Source: Pukyongia salina
GTDB lineage: Bacteria; Bacteroidota; Bacteroidia; Flavobacteriales; Flavobacteriaceae
Direction: 5' to 3'
DNA length: 64,000 bases
NCBI RefSeq assembly: GCF_002966125.1
Contig: NZ_CP027062.1
Location: 2,962,501 to 3,026,500, forward strand
Shown here one piece after another: positions 49,808 through 59,330 of this stretch. The number at the start of each line of letters is the position of its first letter. Position 1 is the first letter of the stretch. The notes beneath the pieces are model-generated. The model worked only from the letters and a program-made list of their open reading frames with translations, made no database searches and was not told the DNA's origin. The position numbers and the translations under genes were made by a program.

Positions 49808-52282
49808 ATGAGAATATCCTTCACTATCTGTCTGTTCCTTGCGTCCATATTAAGCTACGCTCAACCATCAGACCGAGTAACCGAATTAGAAAGAGAATTT
49901 AAAGTTAGCGGGCAAGTGCTCGAAAAAGGCTCCGATCTACCCCTCGAATATGCATCCGTTTCATTCCTCGATTCCTCCGGTAAAATTGTTACTGGTGGTA
50001 TTACAGATGTGAATGGCGAGTACGACGTGAAAGTACCGGAAGGCACCTACACCATTCAATACGATTTTATCTCTTTTAAAACCCGCAGATTAACGGGACA
50101 GGTAATCGATAATAATATAAAATTACCTGTTGTTTATATGGAATTAGACTCTGAAAGCCTCGATGAAGTGCTTGTAAGAGCCGAAACCACCGAAGTACAG
50201 GTTCGTCTCGATAAGAAGATATATAATATAGGTAAAGACCTTACTACTAGTGGTGCTACTGTGAGTGATGCCCTTAATAATGTACCTTCCGTTACAGTGG
50301 ATGTAGAAGGTAATATAGCTTTAAGAGGTAATGAGAACGTACGTATCCTTATTAATGGCAGGCCATCGGCCATCGCCGGATTTGGTTCTACCGATGCTTT
50401 GCGACAGCTTCCTGCAGAGGCTATTGAGCGAGTGGAGGTGATCACTTCTCCGTCTGCACGATACGACGCCGAGGGAACGGCAGGGATACTGAATATAATA
50501 TTAAGGAAAGAAAAAACCCTTGGCCTCAACGGGTCGGTAATTGCTAACCTGGGTTATCCACTAAGCTCCGGTATCAATGCCAATGTGAATTTGAGAACCG
50601 AGAAATTCAATATCTTCAATACCACAGGTTACCGGTATCGCGAATCCCCGGGAAATGCTTTCTTCGAAAATAGATATTTCTCAACGACTCGCGAATTTCC
50701 CCTGGTACAGGAAAGTCGTGACTACGACCGTTTGGGTAGGAATTTCAACTCCAACCTTGGGATGGAGTACTTTATCAACGATCAATCCTCGATCACAGCT
50801 TCCGGGTTTATCCGGATAGGAGATGATGACGATGTCACTACCAATATCACCAATGAATTTGATGGAAACAATGTGTTGGGAAGAACTACCATTCGAGAAG
50901 AACAGGAAACCGAGGATGATAAGAATTACCAGATCGCTTTAAATTATCGTAATAAATTTAACGATGACGGACACGAATTAACAGCCGATTTCCAATACGA
51001 GATCAGTGATGAAACCGAAGACGCCATCATTGGCGAATATATTAGTGTGCCAACCTTCACGAATCTCCCAACAGAGATCGTAACAACCGTGGAGGATCAG
51101 ACCGAATACCTGTTTCAGGTTGATTATGTCCTTCCCATAGGCGAAAATGCACAATTCGAAGCCGGATATCGTGGAAACTTAGAGGAGACCATAACAGATT
51201 TTACTGTGGAAGAAGAAGTTAATACTTCAGGGGTTTTTGTAAGAAATGACAGCTTGTCCAATATCTTCGCCTTCGAACAGAATGTACACGCCCTTTACAC
51301 TCAGTATGGAAATAAATTTGGAAAATTCTCATTCCTACTTGGGCTGAGGATGGAAAATACCCAATTGAAAGGAGAAGTTACTGCTGCGGATGTTAGTACT
51401 AGTGGTATCGACTTAAACTTCGACAAGGATTATCTGGGATTGTTCCCTACCGTGAATCTGATCTACGAATTAGGAGAACGTGAAAATATTACGTTGGGTT
51501 ATAACCGTCGAATCAACAGGCCGAGACACTGGTTCCTTAACCCGTTCCCGTCGCGCTCGAGTGAGGCCAATGTATTCCAGGGAAATCCCGGCCTTGATCC
51601 CGCTTATGCAAGCGCCTTCGATCTTGGTTACCTGAGACGATGGGATAAGATCACCCTAACCTCCTCTATCTACTATCAATACGAAACAGATTCTTTTGAG
51701 CGTATCCAGGAGGACACCGGCGAATTAACACCAAATGGTATTCCTATAATACGAACAATACCGATCAACCTATCCACCAATGAGCGAATAGGTTTTGAAG
51801 CCGGGATCTTGTACAATCCGGCCAAATGGTTGCGATTTAACGGAAGCTTTAACTTTTTCAGGTTTTCTACAGAAGGAGAATTCAATGGAGTGGACTACGG
51901 AGCAGATAATACGAGCTGGTTTGCAAGGGGAAGTGCAAAAGTTAGCCTGCCAGCTAAGATCGATTGGCAGACCAATGCATTTTACCGGGGCCCTACCAAC
52001 AATGCCCAGACCGAATCTGAAGGAATGCTCTCCATCAACCTGGCCTTCAGCAAGGATCTCTTTAACGACAATGCGACCTTAGGGTTTAATGTGAGCGACT
52101 TGTTCAATTCGAGAATACGACGTTCGTTTACTTCAACAGACAGCTTTACATCGGATTCTGAGTTCCAGTGGAGAGAACGATCTTTTAATTTGTCGTTCAC
52201 CTATAGATTCAATCAGAAGAAAGAACGACAAAGAAATGGCCGTGAAGGTGGTGACTTTGAAGACGAAGGATTTGAAGGATAA
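49808..52282 (+). CDS. TonB-dependent receptor-like outer-membrane protein
   Basis: The 824-aa product has a signal peptide (about 1-18), a CarboxypepD_reg domain (about 33-120), a plug domain with VSDALNNVPSVTVDVEGNIALRGN and then a beta-barrel ending FNLSFTYRF. No TonB box was clear; the family also includes barrels without TonB uptake. No SusD gene follows, so it may not be a SusCD pair. The substrate is unknown. A bidirectional terminator follows. Confidence 0.88.
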   Translation: MRISFTICLFLASILSYAQPSDRVTELEREFKVSGQVLEKGSDLPLEYASVSFLDSSGKIVTGGITDVNGEYDVKVPEGTYTIQYDFISFKTRRLTGQVIDNNIKLPVVYMELDSESLDEVLVRAETTEVQVRLDKKIYNIGKDLTTSGATVSDALNNVPSVTVDVEGNIALRGNENVRILINGRPSAIAGFGSTDALRQLPAEAIERVEVITSPSARYDAEGTAGILNIILRKEKTLGLNGSVIANLGYPLSSGINANVNLRTEKFNIFNTTGYRYRESPGNAFFENRYFSTTREFPLVQESRDYDRLGRNFNSNLGMEYFINDQSSITASGFIRIGDDDDVTTNITNEFDGNNVLGRTTIREEQETEDDKNYQIALNYRNKFNDDGHELTADFQYEISDETEDAIIGEYISVPTFTNLPTEIVTTVEDQTEYLFQVDYVLPIGENAQFEAGYRGNLEETITDFTVEEEVNTSGVFVRNDSLSNIFAFEQNVHALYTQYGNKFGKFSFLLGLRMENTQLKGEVTAADVSTSGIDLNFDKDYLGLFPTVNLIYELGERENITLGYNRRINRPRHWFLNPFPSRSSEANVFQGNPGLDPAYASAFDLGYLRRWDKITLTSSIYYQYETDSFERIQEDTGELTPNGIPIIRTIPINLSTNERIGFEAGILYNPAKWLRFNGSFNFFRFSTEGEFNGVDYGADNTSWFARGSAKVSLPAKIDWQTNAFYRGPTNNAQTESEGMLSINLAFSKDLFNDNATLGFNVSDLFNSRIRRSFTSTDSFTSDSEFQWRERSFNLSFTYRFNQKKERQRNGREGGDFEDEGFEG

Positions 52283-52300
52283 TAAAAATAACAACGCATA

Positions 52301-52330
52301 AAAAAAGGAAGCCAATTGGCTTCCTTTTTT
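52301..52330. terminator. Bidirectional terminator
   Basis: AAAAAAGGAAGCC (52301-52313) pairs with GGCTTCCTTTTTT (52318-52330) over AATT. It can serve both the receptor and the minus-strand small gene. Confidence 0.93.
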
Positions 52331-52346
52331 AATTTTAACGGAGAGT

Positions 52347-52520
52347 TTACAGGTCTTCTTCTTCTCGTCTTTTTGCTTCACGTTTCAATTTCCAGTTCTC
52401 ATATAAAGCTCCACCTATCCAGTAAGGGATGAAGGAGATTAAAAAGATCATTAACCAAAATCCGATGGTTAATATGGTGAGAAATGCTAAAAATCCTAAA
52501 TACTGATCAAATTCAAACAT
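52347..52520 (-). CDS. 57-aa membrane protein
   Basis: A short frame from the ATG at 52520 to a TAA at 52349-52347. The product has one or two hydrophobic helices (about 8-40, with FWLMIFLISFIPYWIGG) and a charged C-terminus rich in R, K and E. It lies beside a bidirectional terminator, as a small gene should. I think it is real because of codon use and the terminator, but I cannot check homologs. Confidence 0.65.
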   Translation of the reverse strand: MFEFDQYLGFLAFLTILTIGFWLMIFLISFIPYWIGGALYENWKLKREAKRREEEDL

Positions 52521-52617
52521 GATAGCTAATATTTTATACTGGCAAAGATAAAATGATTTTTTCAGAATTTATAGCAATTTCCACCAATTTATTCACAGTA
52601 AATAAACATCCATTCTC

Positions 52618-52648
52618 TTGAGGGAAAAAGGGCTATTTCGTATTTTTG
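52618..52648 (+). promoter_or_regulatory. Full -33/-7 promoter for fumC
   Basis: TTG (52618-52620), a 20-nt spacer, then TATTTTTG (52641-52648). Leader of about 13 nt to the ATG at 52668. Confidence 0.6.
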
Positions 52649-52667
52649 TGATAGTTAAACCAGCAGC

Positions 52668-54059
52668 ATGAAATACAGAATAGAAAAGGACACCATGGGT
52701 GAGGTAAAAGTACCCGCAGACAAGCTCTGGGGTGCGCAAACCGAACGCTCCCGAAATAACTTCAAAATAGGATCACCGGCTTCAATGCCGCTGGAGATCG
52801 TTTACGGTTTTGCTTACTTAAAGAAGGCGGCCGCCTACACAAATTGTGATCTGGGCGTGCTTTCGGAAGAAAAAAGAGATTTGATCGCCCGGGTATGTGA
52901 TGAGATACTCGATGGTAAACACGACGAGCAGTTCCCTCTCGTTATATGGCAGACCGGCTCCGGAACTCAAAGTAACATGAATGTTAACGAAGTGATTGCC
53001 AACAGAGCACATCAGCTGGCTGGAAAGACAATTGGTGAAGGCGAGAAGACTCTTGCTCCTAACGACGATGTAAATAAATCTCAATCGTCTAACGATACAT
53101 TTCCTACAGGGATGCATATTGCTGCGTATAAGAAGATCGTAGAGGTGACCATCCCCGGTGTGGAACAATTACATAACACACTTCAGAAAAAAGCCGAGGA
53201 GTTTAAAAACATTGTTAAGATTGGCCGTACCCATCTAATGGATGCCACTCCCCTAACCTTAGGGCAGGAATTCAGCGGGTATGCCTCTCAACTGGAACAT
53301 GGATTAAAAGCTGTACGAAACACCCTGGACCACTTGAGCGAATTAGCCCTAGGAGGTACAGCTGTGGGAACAGGTATTAACACGCCAAAGGGATATGCCG
53401 AAAAGGTTGCACAATACATTGCTCAATTTACCGGTCTTCCCTTTGTTTCGGCCAAGAACAAATTCGAAGCCCTGGCAGCCCATGATGCCATTGTGGAATC
53501 GCATGGTGCATTGAAACAACTTGCGGTTTCTCTCAATAAGATAGCCAATGATATCAGGATGATGGCAAGCGGTCCCAGAAGCGGCATAGGAGAAATTATC
53601 ATCCCGGCCAACGAACCAGGATCTTCTATCATGCCTGGCAAGGTGAATCCAACGCAATGTGAAGCTCTTACCATGGTATGTGCACAAGTGATGGGTAACG
53701 ACGTGGCAATAAGTGTAGGAGGACTACAGGGACATTACGAACTCAATGTCTTTAAACCTGTCATGGCAGCCAATATCCTCCATTCGGCTCAATTATTAGG
53801 TGATGCCTGTGTTTCTTTCGACATACATTGTGCGCAGGGAATAGAACCCAATCATGAAACTATAAAGAAACTTCTCAATAATTCGTTAATGCTGGTAACC
53901 GCCCTTAATACGAAGATCGGTTACTACAAAGCAGCCGAAATAGCGAATACAGCACACAGAAATGGCACTACCCTAAAAGAAGAGGCTATTAACCTTGGAT
54001 ATCTTACGGCAGAAGAATTTGATGCTTGGGTTAAGCCCGAAGATATGGTGGGAAATTAG
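52668..54059 (+). CDS. fumC: Class II fumarate hydratase
   Basis: A 463-aa tetrameric enzyme of the citric acid cycle. The signature [16 protein letters not shown] has the catalytic serine S319. The other motifs [14 protein letters not shown] and [11 protein letters not shown] are intact. Length matches FumC. Monocistronic, with its own promoter and terminator. Confidence 0.97.
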   Translation: MKYRIEKDTMGEVKVPADKLWGAQTERSRNNFKIGSPASMPLEIVYGFAYLKKAAAYTNCDLGVLSEEKRDLIARVCDEILDGKHDEQFPLVIWQTGSGTQSNMNVNEVIANRAHQLAGKTIGEGEKTLAPNDDVNKSQSSNDTFPTGMHIAAYKKIVEVTIPGVEQLHNTLQKKAEEFKNIVKIGRTHLMDATPLTLGQEFSGYASQLEHGLKAVRNTLDHLSELALGGTAVGTGINTPKGYAEKVAQYIAQFTGLPFVSAKNKFEALAAHDAIVESHGALKQLAVSLNKIANDIRMMASGPRSGIGEIIIPANEPGSSIMPGKVNPTQCEALTMVCAQVMGNDVAISVGGLQGHYELNVFKPVMAANILHSAQLLGDACVSFDIHCAQGIEPNHETIKKLLNNSLMLVTALNTKIGYYKAAEIANTAHRNGTTLKEEAINLGYLTAEEFDAWVKPEDMVGN

Positions 54060-54083
54060 TGATTTTCAGCCTTTTAAACGTTA

Positions 54084-54110
54084 AAACCTTCCTAATGGGA
54101 GGTTTTTTTT
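54084..54110 (+). terminator. Terminator after fumC
   Basis: AAACCTTCC (54084-54092), loop TAAT, GGGAGGTTT (54097-54105) with one T-G pair, then a T run to 54110. Confidence 0.85.
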
Positions 54111-54200
54111 ATGAAAAAACATCGATTAAATGCAGATTTATTAGGTGAAATGTAATTTTTATGTATATTGGTATACCCAAATTATTAAAACCTACTTATT

Positions 54201-55514
54201 ATGAGGCTACAATTACTGCCCCTTGCATTGTGTCTTTTAGTTGCTTTTCTGGTGCTTCCTTTGTCTGAAGCCAGTGCCATGAAATATTCTGCTAATTCTC
54301 CCGCAACCATTGCTATTACTGTAATTAAGACAAAAACAAAGAACAGTGAAAAAAACAAAAAGTTATCTACTGTTGAGTTAAATTCTGCTACAAATAGCAA
54401 AGCCAAATCTTCCACAAAGAAGGATCTGGCCATGGCGACGACAAATCGCCCAAATGTTTTAAATGAAGAATTTTCCTACAAAAATATTGTAGATGTGCGT
54501 AGTAATCCTTCAGAATATTCAAAAAATTCTGAAGAAAGTACTGTAAAGGAAGAATCTTTCCAGTATGCATCCTTTGGAGAAGGCATGTTCTACGGTTTTG
54601 CCCTAATGGTAATCCTGTTGAACCTGGTGTGCTACTTCCTTTTCGACGAAAAACTTTTTCTGTTTTATGCCCTAACGCTATTTGCTGTGGGTAACCTGTT
54701 ATTTCTAAGCGACGGATTAATGCCTTTATTAGGTTTTACTGAAATCGCCAATCCTGCGGGCGTAGAAGCCTTATTGGTACTGGCGAGTTGCTTTTTTGGA
54801 AGTTGGTTCGCCTCTAAGTATCTGAATGTGGATGAGATCGTCCCTAAACTGAAATGGATCGCGATCGCCTTTTTTGGCTCCGGTGCCATACTTACAACGA
54901 TGAGCTTACTCGCCGGGGTGTCGTCCTTTGCGGCTGCATCTAACCTGATCGCTTATGGAACCCTGTCTCTATATTTCCTGTGTGGGGTGTATATGTTCAG
55001 TAAAAAGAATTATCCAAAATTCTATGTGATCGCTTTAAGTATACCTTTACTTTTTGCCATCGATTATTTTGTACTTCGGAACTTAGGGCTTGAATTCTTA
55101 ATGACCCGCCCCTCGCATATAAAAGCGGCCGTGATAGCCGAAATGCTAATGCTTACCTACGCTATCGTCTATAGAATGAAAGCAATAAAGGAAGAAAACG
55201 AATTAAGACAAACCGAATTGCGCATATTCCTGAAACGACAGGAGGTCATGAACCGCAAAAACGCCATGCAATTGATGGAAGAGGTATACCTGGAGAACCT
55301 TATTATGCACTACGACCTGGACGGCTTCGAAATAAAGCTATTACAATATATTTCGGAAGGAAAGGACAATGCCAAGATCGCCCGGAAACTAAAAACCACA
55401 GAACACGAAATAGAAGCCCTAACCAAAGAGCTTTATCATAAACTGGAAATTAGTGAACATATCCAGGAAGATTACAGAATGGTAGACGCCCAGGCGGACT
55501 ACATCTACAATTAA
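54201..55514 (+). CDS. Multi-pass membrane protein with C-terminal LuxR-like helix-turn-helix
   Basis: The 437-aa product has a signal-like helix (about 1-25) and a Lys/Ser/Thr-rich periplasmic stretch (about 26-125). About seven transmembrane helices follow (about 128-320, similar in layout to 7TMR-DISM). A cytoplasmic coiled coil (about 320-355) leads to a LuxR/GerE-like helix-turn-helix (LDGFEIKLLQYISEGKDNAKIARKL then TTEHEIEALTKELYHKLEISE). This looks like a membrane-anchored transcription regulator that reads an envelope signal. No partner kinase was seen. The ATG at 54201 is a good start. A structured element follows the stop. Confidence 0.8.
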   Translation: MRLQLLPLALCLLVAFLVLPLSEASAMKYSANSPATIAITVIKTKTKNSEKNKKLSTVELNSATNSKAKSSTKKDLAMATTNRPNVLNEEFSYKNIVDVRSNPSEYSKNSEESTVKEESFQYASFGEGMFYGFALMVILLNLVCYFLFDEKLFLFYALTLFAVGNLLFLSDGLMPLLGFTEIANPAGVEALLVLASCFFGSWFASKYLNVDEIVPKLKWIAIAFFGSGAILTTMSLLAGVSSFAAASNLIAYGTLSLYFLCGVYMFSKKNYPKFYVIALSIPLLFAIDYFVLRNLGLEFLMTRPSHIKAAVIAEMLMLTYAIVYRMKAIKEENELRQTELRIFLKRQEVMNRKNAMQLMEEVYLENLIMHYDLDGFEIKLLQYISEGKDNAKIARKLKTTEHEIEALTKELYHKLEISEHIQEDYRMVDAQADYIYN

Positions 55515-55515
55515 T

Positions 55516-55582
55516 CTGAGTATCGGTGCAAGTAAGCGAGGTTACGGCCAGAGACCTTATGCACATCGACTCGCTAACTCAG
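55516..55582 (+). ncRNA. Structured 3' element after the LuxR-like gene
   Basis: Two nested pairings are visible: CTGAG (55516-55520) with CTCAG (55578-55582), and AGCGAG (55535-55540) with CTCGCT (55570-55575). GTGCA/TGCAC near 55526 and 55560 could make a competing helix. No known RNA family is recognised. It could be a 3'UTR regulatory element, a small RNA or chance. Confidence 0.35.
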
Positions 55583-55606
55583 CCTAATTTCAATTAATAG
55601 TGAGGT

Positions 55607-55634
55607 AGGATAGGTCTTCGGGCCTATCCTTTAT
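55607..55634 (+). terminator. Hairpin terminator between convergent genes
   Basis: AGGATAGGTC (55607-55616), loop TTCG, GGCCTATCCT (55621-55630), then TTATTT. It includes the CcsBA stop region. Confidence 0.75.
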
Positions 55635-58600
55635 TTGTATAGAATTTCTTGTAACGGAAATAAGAGGCGAAACTCAATAAGATCGCGAAGGCAACTATAT
55701 ACCAAACGAAGGTAGGTGTTACCGGCGCATCTCCACTTGCATACGAATGTAATCCAGTAAGATAGAAGTTCACCCCAAAATAGGTCATCATAATGGAGGC
55801 GTACGCAAACAACGCCATAACATTAAAGAACCATCGACCTCTAAGTCCGGGAACAAGTCGCATATGGATCACAAAAGCATAGATCATAATACTTATTAAT
55901 GCCCAGGTTTCTTTTGGATCCCATCCCCAATATCTTCCCCAACTTTCGTTAGCCCATTGGCCGCCAAGAAAGTTACCGATAGTAAGCATCACTAGACCAA
56001 CAGTAAGGGCCATTTCAGTAATTACAGTGATCTCCTTAAGGCTAAGATCCATTCTCACCTTGTTCTTCTTGGTTGTTAAGAGAATAAGCACCAGTGCTGT
56101 TACTGCCTGCATCATGCCCAGGGTAAAAGGCCCGTAACTTGCCACGATTACAGCAACGTGTATCATAAGCCAGTAACTATCGAGTACGGGTTGCAAATTG
56201 GCAATGGATGGATCAAGCCAGTTCTGGTTGGCCACCCAGAGAATGATCGCCGCGACAAAAGCGGTTGCCGCAAGCGTAAGATTGCTCTTTCGTCCTAAGG
56301 CAATTCCGAAGAAAACTGTAGCCCAAGCCACATAAATAATGGACTCGTAAGCGTCACTCCAAGGCGCGTGTCCGCTGATATACCACCTTAATGCGAGCCC
56401 AAAGATCATAAGAACAAAGAAGGCCCAGATAAAGTATTTACAGATCCTGATTAGCAGATCGTAGGTTTTAGAATCGCTGAAAATTTTCAGTATTACAAAA
56501 AGGTACATCACAAAGCCTACTAAAAGGAAATAAGTATACAACCTGTTGAAAATATCAACTTTATTATACAGGATCTCGGCATCGATCTTATTTTCTGAAG
56601 GCATTACCTCACTGCCGTACTTCATTTGAAATTTGGCAAGGCCATCCAGGATCTCCTCCGCCTGGCTGTAATCTCCGTCTTTTCTGGCCTGTGCGACCGA
56701 TTGGAAATACGCGGGTAATATAGTTCGCGTGGCAACCGAGTCCATTCCCTTGAAATTAGCCTCGTTCAATTGAGGGTAAGCAACCCAGGTGTTATTCTCA
56801 TCGTTGGGGATGGGGAATATTTTTAGTACACTACCGCTTAACGTCTGGTTAAGCAAATACACGCTTTCGTAGGTTTTTATAAAATCCTTTTCAAACTGGT
56901 TGGGGTTTGCTTTGCGTGTAGCTTCCTCCAGGTAAGGTTCCAGTTTGTTATTTCCCTGTGCATCGAAAAGATCGATCATGGCAATTCGGGATGCATCTTC
57001 AGAAACACCAAGGACCTTCCTGAGGCTGTCGTTACCTCGTTTTAAATAGATGAGCGGAACCTCCAGCCAAACCCGGGGAAACTCGGTCATGGACATGAAC
57101 ACCTGGTTAGCATCAAGGCCTTCGTAGCTATTGCGCCTGCTTATTTTCCGAAGCAATTCGCTGGCATAGGTATTTACAGGTTTCATCCTACCGTCATCCT
57201 GTATCACCAGTTTAGAGAAGCGTGCGGCGTGCTCTTTGCTCACCACATTGGCTTTTATAATAGAATCCAGTTGCTGTTTATTGGTATTTGCATGCTGATG
57301 ATTGTCCTGGGCCATGGCGCCTCCCACGGTAAATAGCACCAGCATGACCGTAAGCGCTGCCTTCTTGGCTGCTATTTTTTCAAGCATCTTTTTCAAGCTA
57401 CCAAATCGCGTATTCTTATCGAACAGTATCGCCATCAATCCAAAATAAAGCAGGAAGTAACCAATATAAGTGATCCAGGTACCCCACCAGTCTTTGTTCA
57501 CCGAGAGCACAGTACCTTTCTCATCAGGATCGAAACTAGCCTGAAAGAAACGATAGCCGCCTTCATCCAGCACATGATTCATGTAAATGTCGTAATCGTA
57601 GAACTCTTCCTTTGAACGATTTACGGTCACTTTACTTTTAAAGGCCGAATATCCCTTTTCAGTACCGGGATATTTATCGGCTATGAAATCGTTAAGCGTA
57701 ATGCTAAACGGTAATTCGTACTTCTTCGAGCCATAGGCCAGGAATACGTCCAATCCGCCCACCGTTACCTTTTTGGGGTTAGGATACGATCCTTTTCCTC
57801 CCAATAACTGTATGGTTTGGCTTTCGCCGTTGGAGCTAACCTCCAGAACCAGGGCATCGGTATTAGTCTTTTGCCCTTTGGGCGCCTTCACGATCCCCAT
57901 TTCTCCTTTGGTGATGGGTTCGGGGAATACAAAGGCCGTTCCGGCAAGCTGATAGAGGGATCGCAGCTGTAAGGTTTGTAGGCTATCTGCCACCACGATT
58001 CCTTGCTGTTGATCGGCCATGCGCATATAGCTCCCCTCGAACGGACTTAAGATCTTATAGGTACCAGTAGAATCCACCTGAATATTTATGGCCCCATCTG
58101 TTGGAAAATTAAGGGCGAAGAGTATGTTGTGTATATTGGCTACTTCCCCACTCTTTAGCCAGTGTTCATGCCTGCTTCCATCGCCGGCTTCAACGATCTG
58201 TAGGTATTCGGAACCAGAGTTGGATGGAATAAGGCCTTCTTCAGCATTACTAATAAAATCCTTATATACTATAGAAACTTCCTGATCGTAATAATTGGTA
58301 TTCAATTCGAAATAATTATCCAGGCGATCAGACAGTCTAAGCTTTTTGGGTTTAACATTGCGTCGCATCTGGACCCCGTCTACTTCCCTGTCACCATCGA
58401 TAAAGGTGGTTAAGTAAGTTTCATCAGAGAGAAATGTATTCTCGGTAGCTCCTTCCCTGATACTCATTCGGCCTTCATAGCCGATGTATCGAGTTACAAA
58501 AGCGCCAACCAAAATGAGGATAAACGACAGATGAAGTGTGAGCGTAGCCCATTTCTCTTTTCTATACAACCTGAACCGGAAGATATTCCCAATAAAATTG

Positions 58601-58788
58601 ATCACAAACATAACCATGATCAATTCGAACCACCAGGCGTTGTAAATTAGTTCCCGTGTGTAAGGCGTAGGTGAAGTTTCTGATGAGGCATCCAGGAAAG
58701 TTCCAACAGCCATGGCCGCAGCAAAAACAATAAATAATATAGCAGTTAAACGGGTTGAAAAGAGAAGAGAAGCCAGTTTTTTTTGCAT
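55624..58788 (-). CDS. ccsBA: Fused cytochrome c maturation protein CcsBA
   Basis: A 1054-aa System II haem lyase: an N-terminal CcsB/ResB half with several helices, a large periplasmic domain, and a C-terminal CcsA half. The CcsA half carries the haem-binding WWD-type segment GQWANESWGRYWGWDPKETW and the conserved histidines. It transfers haem to apocytochrome c. I start at the ATG 58788 because the -7 element (58804-58811) overlaps the in-frame TTG at 58806. It lies 69 nt after the truncated haemoglobin gene. Confidence 0.95.
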   Translation of the reverse strand: MQKKLASLLFSTRLTAILFIVFAAAMAVGTFLDASSETSPTPYTRELIYNAWWFELIMVMFVINFIGNIFRFRLYRKEKWATLTLHLSFILILVGAFVTRYIGYEGRMSIREGATENTFLSDETYLTTFIDGDREVDGVQMRRNVKPKKLRLSDRLDNYFELNTNYYDQEVSIVYKDFISNAEEGLIPSNSGSEYLQIVEAGDGSRHEHWLKSGEVANIHNILFALNFPTDGAINIQVDSTGTYKILSPFEGSYMRMADQQQGIVVADSLQTLQLRSLYQLAGTAFVFPEPITKGEMGIVKAPKGQKTNTDALVLEVSSNGESQTIQLLGGKGSYPNPKKVTVGGLDVFLAYGSKKYELPFSITLNDFIADKYPGTEKGYSAFKSKVTVNRSKEEFYDYDIYMNHVLDEGGYRFFQASFDPDEKGTVLSVNKDWWGTWITYIGYFLLYFGLMAILFDKNTRFGSLKKMLEKIAAKKAALTVMLVLFTVGGAMAQDNHQHANTNKQQLDSIIKANVVSKEHAARFSKLVIQDDGRMKPVNTYASELLRKISRRNSYEGLDANQVFMSMTEFPRVWLEVPLIYLKRGNDSLRKVLGVSEDASRIAMIDLFDAQGNNKLEPYLEEATRKANPNQFEKDFIKTYESVYLLNQTLSGSVLKIFPIPNDENNTWVAYPQLNEANFKGMDSVATRTILPAYFQSVAQARKDGDYSQAEEILDGLAKFQMKYGSEVMPSENKIDAEILYNKVDIFNRLYTYFLLVGFVMYLFVILKIFSDSKTYDLLIRICKYFIWAFFVLMIFGLALRWYISGHAPWSDAYESIIYVAWATVFFGIALGRKSNLTLAATAFVAAIILWVANQNWLDPSIANLQPVLDSYWLMIHVAVIVASYGPFTLGMMQAVTALVLILLTTKKNKVRMDLSLKEITVITEMALTVGLVMLTIGNFLGGQWANESWGRYWGWDPKETWALISIMIYAFVIHMRLVPGLRGRWFFNVMALFAYASIMMTYFGVNFYLTGLHSYASGDAPVTPTFVWYIVAFAILLSFASYFRYKKFYTNKG

Positions 58789-58803
58789 CTGCAAATTTTT
58801 GTG

Positions 58804-58811
58804 CAAATTTA
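58804..58811 (-). promoter_or_regulatory. -7 promoter element for ccsBA
   Basis: Reads TAAATTTG on the minus strand (TAnnTTTG), with a leader of about 10 nt to the ATG at 58788. Confidence 0.45.
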
Positions 58812-58857
58812 GCTATTTGCAACCATTCTAGCTACTAAATTTTGTTAACTCCACAAT

Positions 58858-59253
58858 TTATTTCGCTTTACGCTTTTGCCTGGCCTCGAATATCTTTAAA
58901 TGGATAAAGGTTCCCATGTTTCTCGCCCTGTTTTTAGCGATTTGAGCCACTTCGCCCTCGAATAGTTCGTCCACGGTCTTATACCATAGATTGATCCAGA
59001 CCCCAAAATGCATCTCGTTTATCGTACCGTTGTGATATGAATCCACATCAATGTGTTTCTGTAAGGGGTCGCCACTGTAGGTCTTTCGGAAGAACAAATT
59101 ACTTTCCCAAAAATTGGTGAGATGTTCGAAATGAGCTTCCCAATCCTTTATCATCGGTTCGAACACCGGACCTAACAACTCGTCTTGTCGCACCTGTTTA
59201 TAAAAGGTTCGAACGAGTAATTCTATATCATCCCTGGTGTTTATGCCCTTCAT
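58858..59253 (-). CDS. Group III truncated haemoglobin
   Basis: A 131-aa protein of the group III truncated haemoglobin family. It shows the opening TRDDIELLVRTFYKQV, HFEHLTNFWES and the proximal histidine in NEMHFGVWINLWYKT. The family binds oxygen or NO, and is linked to microaerobic or respiratory functions. It is next to ccsBA, a haem-handling gene, on the same strand. The gap is 69 nt and contains the ccsBA -7 element. Confidence 0.9.
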   Translation of the reverse strand: MKGINTRDDIELLVRTFYKQVRQDELLGPVFEPMIKDWEAHFEHLTNFWESNLFFRKTYSGDPLQKHIDVDSYHNGTINEMHFGVWINLWYKTVDELFEGEVAQIAKNRARNMGTFIHLKIFEARQKRKAK

Positions 59254-59330
59254 TTTCCTTTTTCAGAAGTATGTGTAAAGATAGTCTGAAACCATGGAAA
59301 ATCATTGAAAAAAGTTATTACCTTCGCTAT

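Noticed and set aside
58789-58806. TTG start of ccsBA at 58806
   Set aside because: It lies in the -7 element; the ATG at 58788 fits the promoter spacing.
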